NCBI GenBank assembly: GCA_947626445.1
Contig: CANQSC010000055.1
Location: 1 to 7,192, forward strand
Direction: 5' to 3'
DNA length: 7,192 nt
DNA from: an uncultured Bacilli bacterium
GTDB taxonomy: Bacteria; Bacillota_I; Bacilli_A; RF39; UBA660
Under the pieces are notes generated by a model, which worked only from the letters and a program-made list of their open reading frames with translations, made no database searches and was not told where the DNA came from. This document shows positions 5,218-7,192 of this stretch, piece by piece. The position numbers and the translations under genes are program-made. Each line of letters starts with the position of its first letter. Position 1 is the stretch's first letter.

Positions 5218-6615
5218 ATGACTCCAGAAGAATTAGCAAAAAGTGAATTAGAAAAACTAAGAAAAAGCGGAAAATTAACTTTTCCAATAGATCCATTTAA
5301 AATCCTTAATAATGCTGGTATATATGTTGTATTAAAAAATTTTGAAAATTTAGATGGCATAATTATTAATGATGAAGATAATTGTACAATTGTAGGTATT
5401 AACTTAAATAATGGTTTGCAAAGGCAAAGATTTACTGCAGCGCATGAATACTGTCACTTTATAAAAGACTTGAATAAAGAACTTGGAACAACTGACTATA
5501 TTGAATGTTTAAAAAAGTCAAATAAAAAAATTGAAAAATATGCAAACGATTTTGCTGGTTATTTACTTATGCCTACCGATGAGCTTAGGCTCGTATGTGA
5601 ACAATACAAAAATAAAAATGGATTTATTGAATTTGAGAGCATTACAATTATAGCTGAATATTTTGGTGTTAGCTTTTATTCATGTTTGAATAGAATTGCT
5701 TATGGTCTAAATTTAATAGATGGTGATATTTCTTCTGATTCATTAAGACAAAGAATGAGAGAATATGGTGTTTCATCAAAAAGACAAGAATTAATAGAAA
5801 ATAAAATTGATAGTACATTGTTATCAAATATTGTAAGCTCAATGGGTTTTGTAATGACAGATATTAATAAATACACTGGTCAAAAGTTTTTACAAAATTA
5901 TATTTATAATGATAATAAACTTGAAGGCATAATAATTGATAGAAAGCAACTTAATTACATACTTGCTGATTTAAATTTTAATGGTTCTAATAGTCAATTT
6001 TTTAAAAGTGATAAAGAAGAAATTGTAATGACACTTGGTAATTTAGAGCTACAGCAATATGTAATTAATACAAAAGATGACATTTCTTTAAAAAATTGTG
6101 GGCAATTACATTCGTTATTATTTAAATATGTTCCATATCCTGATGATAATGGCAAATATAGAAATGAAACAGTTTTATTAAAAAGAGGTACTATACAACC
6201 AGTCCCATATTATGAAATAAATGATAGAATTAATGCACTTGATGAAGAATTACAATTTTTTATAAAAAATATAGATCGCTATGAGATAGGAGAGTATATA
6301 GAACAAGTAGCATATTTCACATATAAATTTATTGTTATTCATCCATTTAGAGATGGTAATGGACGAATATCAAGAGCCATAATGAACTGGCTTTTAAGTA
6401 AGAAACAAATACCACCAATTTATATTGATCAAAAATGTAGAAAAGAGTATTATGATGCATTATCAAAAATAGATTTAGAAGACGATCCAATTCCATTTAT
6501 TATGTTTATTGAAAAAAGAATAATTCATACAATGATTGAATTACATAAATATTTATTTGTTGATGAAATAGATGAAAAAGAAATAAATAAGGAGGATGAA
6601 GTTAATGAAAATTAA
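5218..6615 (+). CDS. ImmA/IrrE metallopeptidase - Fic domain fusion protein
   Basis: This is a 465-residue two-domain protein. Residues ~1-165 are an ImmA/IrrE-type zinc peptidase. HExxH is H76-E77-Y78-C79-H80 (AAHEYCHF). The third ligand is probably E106 in EKYANDFAGYLLMP, matching the family's ExxAxxFAxxLLMP. A linker of ~40 residues leads to a Fic domain (~205-445). Its core is H375-PFRDGNGRIS-R386, a full match to HxFx(D/E)GNGRxxR, so AMP transfer from ATP to a protein hydroxyl is plausible. The flap segment GKYRNETVLLKRG is at 312-324. An upstream NDNKLEG (231-237) lies where class II Fic proteins have the inhibitory (S/T)xxxE(G/N) helix, but with Asp at the S/T position. The tail is acidic. 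The ribosome site AAGG (5205-5208) is nine bases ahead; one base separates it from the Xre gene. No signal peptide or membrane segment is seen. Confidence 0.88.
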   Translation: MTPEELAKSELEKLRKSGKLTFPIDPFKILNNAGIYVVLKNFENLDGIIINDEDNCTIVGINLNNGLQRQRFTAAHEYCHFIKDLNKELGTTDYIECLKKSNKKIEKYANDFAGYLLMPTDELRLVCEQYKNKNGFIEFESITIIAEYFGVSFYSCLNRIAYGLNLIDGDISSDSLRQRMREYGVSSKRQELIENKIDSTLLSNIVSSMGFVMTDINKYTGQKFLQNYIYNDNKLEGIIIDRKQLNYILADLNFNGSNSQFFKSDKEEIVMTLGNLELQQYVINTKDDISLKNCGQLHSLLFKYVPYPDDNGKYRNETVLLKRGTIQPVPYYEINDRINALDEELQFFIKNIDRYEIGEYIEQVAYFTYKFIVIHPFRDGNGRISRAIMNWLLSKKQIPPIYIDQKCRKEYYDALSKIDLEDDPIPFIMFIEKRIIHTMIELHKYLFVDEIDEKEINKEDEVNEN

Positions 6616-7024
6616 TAAGTGGCCTAGAAACAATTATACAGGTCCCGGTGGTGGCTTATATACAGGTCCCGGTGGTGGCTTATATACAGGTCCTGGTGGT
6701 GGGGCATATACAGGTCCTGGCGGTGGCTTATATACAGGTCCTGGTGGTGGCTTATATACAGGACCAGGCGGTGGCTTATATACAGGTCCCGGTGGTGGCT
6801 TATATACAGGTCCTGGCGGTGGTTTATATACAGGTCCTGGCGGTGGCTTATATACAGGTCCCGGTGGTGGCTTATATACAGGCCCCAGTGGTGGAGCATA
6901 TAATGGTCCAGGAGAATCATATATAAGTAATATTCCGCCATGGCCAGTATTTGTAAAAGAATTAGAAAAAAGGGGCTATAAAAAAGAAGCAGATTTAATT
7001 AGAAAATATCATAAATGTGATTAG
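6605..7024 (+). CDS. YTGPGGG octapeptide-repeat protein, coupled to the Fic fusion gene
   Basis: This 139-residue protein has three parts. A short basic head is MKINKWPRNN. Residues 11-106 are eleven 8-residue repeats, YTGPGGG(L/A), plus a degenerate twelfth (YNGPGESY). The 33-residue tail (ISNIPPWPVFVKELEKRGYK...) probably forms one amphipathic helix. There is no signal peptide, anchor or sorting motif, so it looks cytoplasmic. Start ATG 6605 was preferred over in-frame ATG 6596 because AAGGAGG (6589-6595) is nine bases before it and directly abuts the other. It overlaps the Fic gene by 11 bases, so translation is probably coupled and the product likely made in quantity. GPGGX repeats form beta-turn spirals in flagelliform silk, so an elastic or turn-rich structure is conceivable. 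I do not recognise the family; a partner, substrate or neutraliser of the Fic protein is my inference. Confidence 0.82.
   Translation: MKINKWPRNNYTGPGGGLYTGPGGGLYTGPGGGAYTGPGGGLYTGPGGGLYTGPGGGLYTGPGGGLYTGPGGGLYTGPGGGLYTGPGGGLYTGPSGGAYNGPGESYISNIPPWPVFVKELEKRGYKKEADLIRKYHKCD
6635..6922 (+). repeat. 24-bp in-frame tandem repeat, 12 units
   Basis: Units begin at 6635 and every 24 bases to 6899; the consensus is TATACAGGTCCYGGYGGTGGCTTA. Eleven are complete and the twelfth is degenerate. The array is far richer in G+C than the rest of the window. Units vary mainly at third codon positions (CCC/CCT/CCA, GGT/GGC/GGG). Amino-acid changes are limited to Leu/Ala at the eighth position, one Gly-to-Ser and the last unit. 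Because the unit is a multiple of three without stops, other frames also stay open here and do not represent genes. Confidence 0.97.
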
Positions 7025-7060
7025 AAAGTTAAATTTTTTATGATGAAACAATGAGAATAG

Positions 7061-7097
7061 TACTAAAACATATGTAGTTATTGTTTAGTATTTTTTT
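7061..7097 (+). terminator. Probable terminator of the Fic operon
   Basis: TACTAAAACA (7061-7070) pairs with TGTTTAGTA (7082-7090) with one bulged A, an 11-base loop, and TTTTTTT directly after. It lies ~37 bases past the last stop. The stem is A+T-rich and therefore only moderately stable. Confidence 0.65.
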
Positions 7098-7153
7098 CAT
7101 TTTTTTTATATGTAAAAAAAATTTATCTCTTATGAACAATTTTACTGATGAAA

Positions 7154-7192
7154 TTATTCAAAAGACATATTGTTATTCTCACTTACGTCTAC
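7154..7192 (-). CDS. Possible 3' end of a convergent gene (partial)
   Basis: On the minus strand, only one frame is open from the window edge: 12 codons (VDVSENNNMSFE) to TAA at 7156-7154. The polar ending and the convergent position beyond the operon terminator would suit a gene end. Twelve open codons can arise by chance, so this is weak. The other two frames hit stops within the first four codons. Confidence 0.25.
   Translation of the reverse strand, partial: VDVSENNNMSFE

Noticed and set aside
6635..6922. 24-bp repeats considered as a CRISPR array
   Set aside because: Units are directly adjacent without spacers and encode a continuous peptide; no cas genes.
6648..6926. Second plus-strand frame over the repeat array
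   Set aside because: Same cause: the array is open in several frames, and only the YTGPGGG frame has a ribosome site and non-repeat ends that make sense as protein.
6624..6941. Minus-strand 105-codon frame over the repeat array
   Set aside because: It is a by-product of a 24-bp unit without stops in that frame; no start signal or sensible composition.
1..7192. Possible recoding of TGA as tryptophan, suggested by absence of TGA stops
   Set aside because: Tryptophan is encoded by TGG in all genes, and no gene appears interrupted by TGA; low G+C alone explains the preference for TAA/TAG.

Overview
The window is strongly A+T-rich DNA from a low-GC Gram-positive-type bacterium (Bacillota or a relative). 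It has good AGGAGG-type ribosome sites, a tRNA gene with an encoded CCA end, and T-tailed hairpin terminators. Every stop I read is TAA or TAG and tryptophan is encoded by TGG throughout, so I see no sign of a recoded TGA. The exact taxon cannot be read from this sequence.

Positions 1-3430 look like the late end of a prophage. Three tandem genes (10-1681) share a ~36-residue N-terminal attachment module but have different C-termini, and are probably tail-fibre or receptor-binding proteins. The third ends in a Gp10/tail-collar-like tip. A lysis cassette follows: a one-pass membrane protein that appears to start at ATA or ATT (1743), a Hol44-like holin (2051), a 39-residue acidic protein (2311), and a zinc amidase endolysin (2423) with a Pro/Thr linker and a three-repeat C-terminal region. 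A strong terminator closes it. The gene-free stretch after it carries tandem and inverted copies of GACTATTTT next to a 16-base segment that reads like the 3' end of a tRNA (3700-3715). I interpret this as a candidate attR, the end of the prophage.

Positions 3725-4584 look like host flank: a tRNA-Pro(UGG) gene with its own promoter and terminator, a DUF1810 gene, and a convergent small Xre-type regulator.

Positions 4750-7100 hold the most unusual locus, a tight three-gene operon. Its promoter is overlapped by a perfect 16-bp-arm palindrome. The genes are (1) an Xre repressor, (2) a 465-residue fusion of an ImmA/IrrE metallopeptidase (HEYCH) with a canonical Fic AMP-transferase domain (HPFRDGNGRISR), and (3) a 139-residue cytoplasmic-looking protein made of twelve 8-residue YTGPGGG(L/A) repeats and a short charged C-terminal tail. 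Gene 2 starts one base after gene 1 ends, and gene 3 overlaps gene 2 and has a near-consensus ribosome site. My working model is a stress-responsive toxin or defence module. The peptidase half would inactivate the Xre repressor, as ImmA does to ImmR. The Fic half would modify a target. The Tyr/Thr-rich repeat protein would be its partner, substrate or neutraliser. This model is inference. The domains, repeat structure and gene overlaps are read directly.
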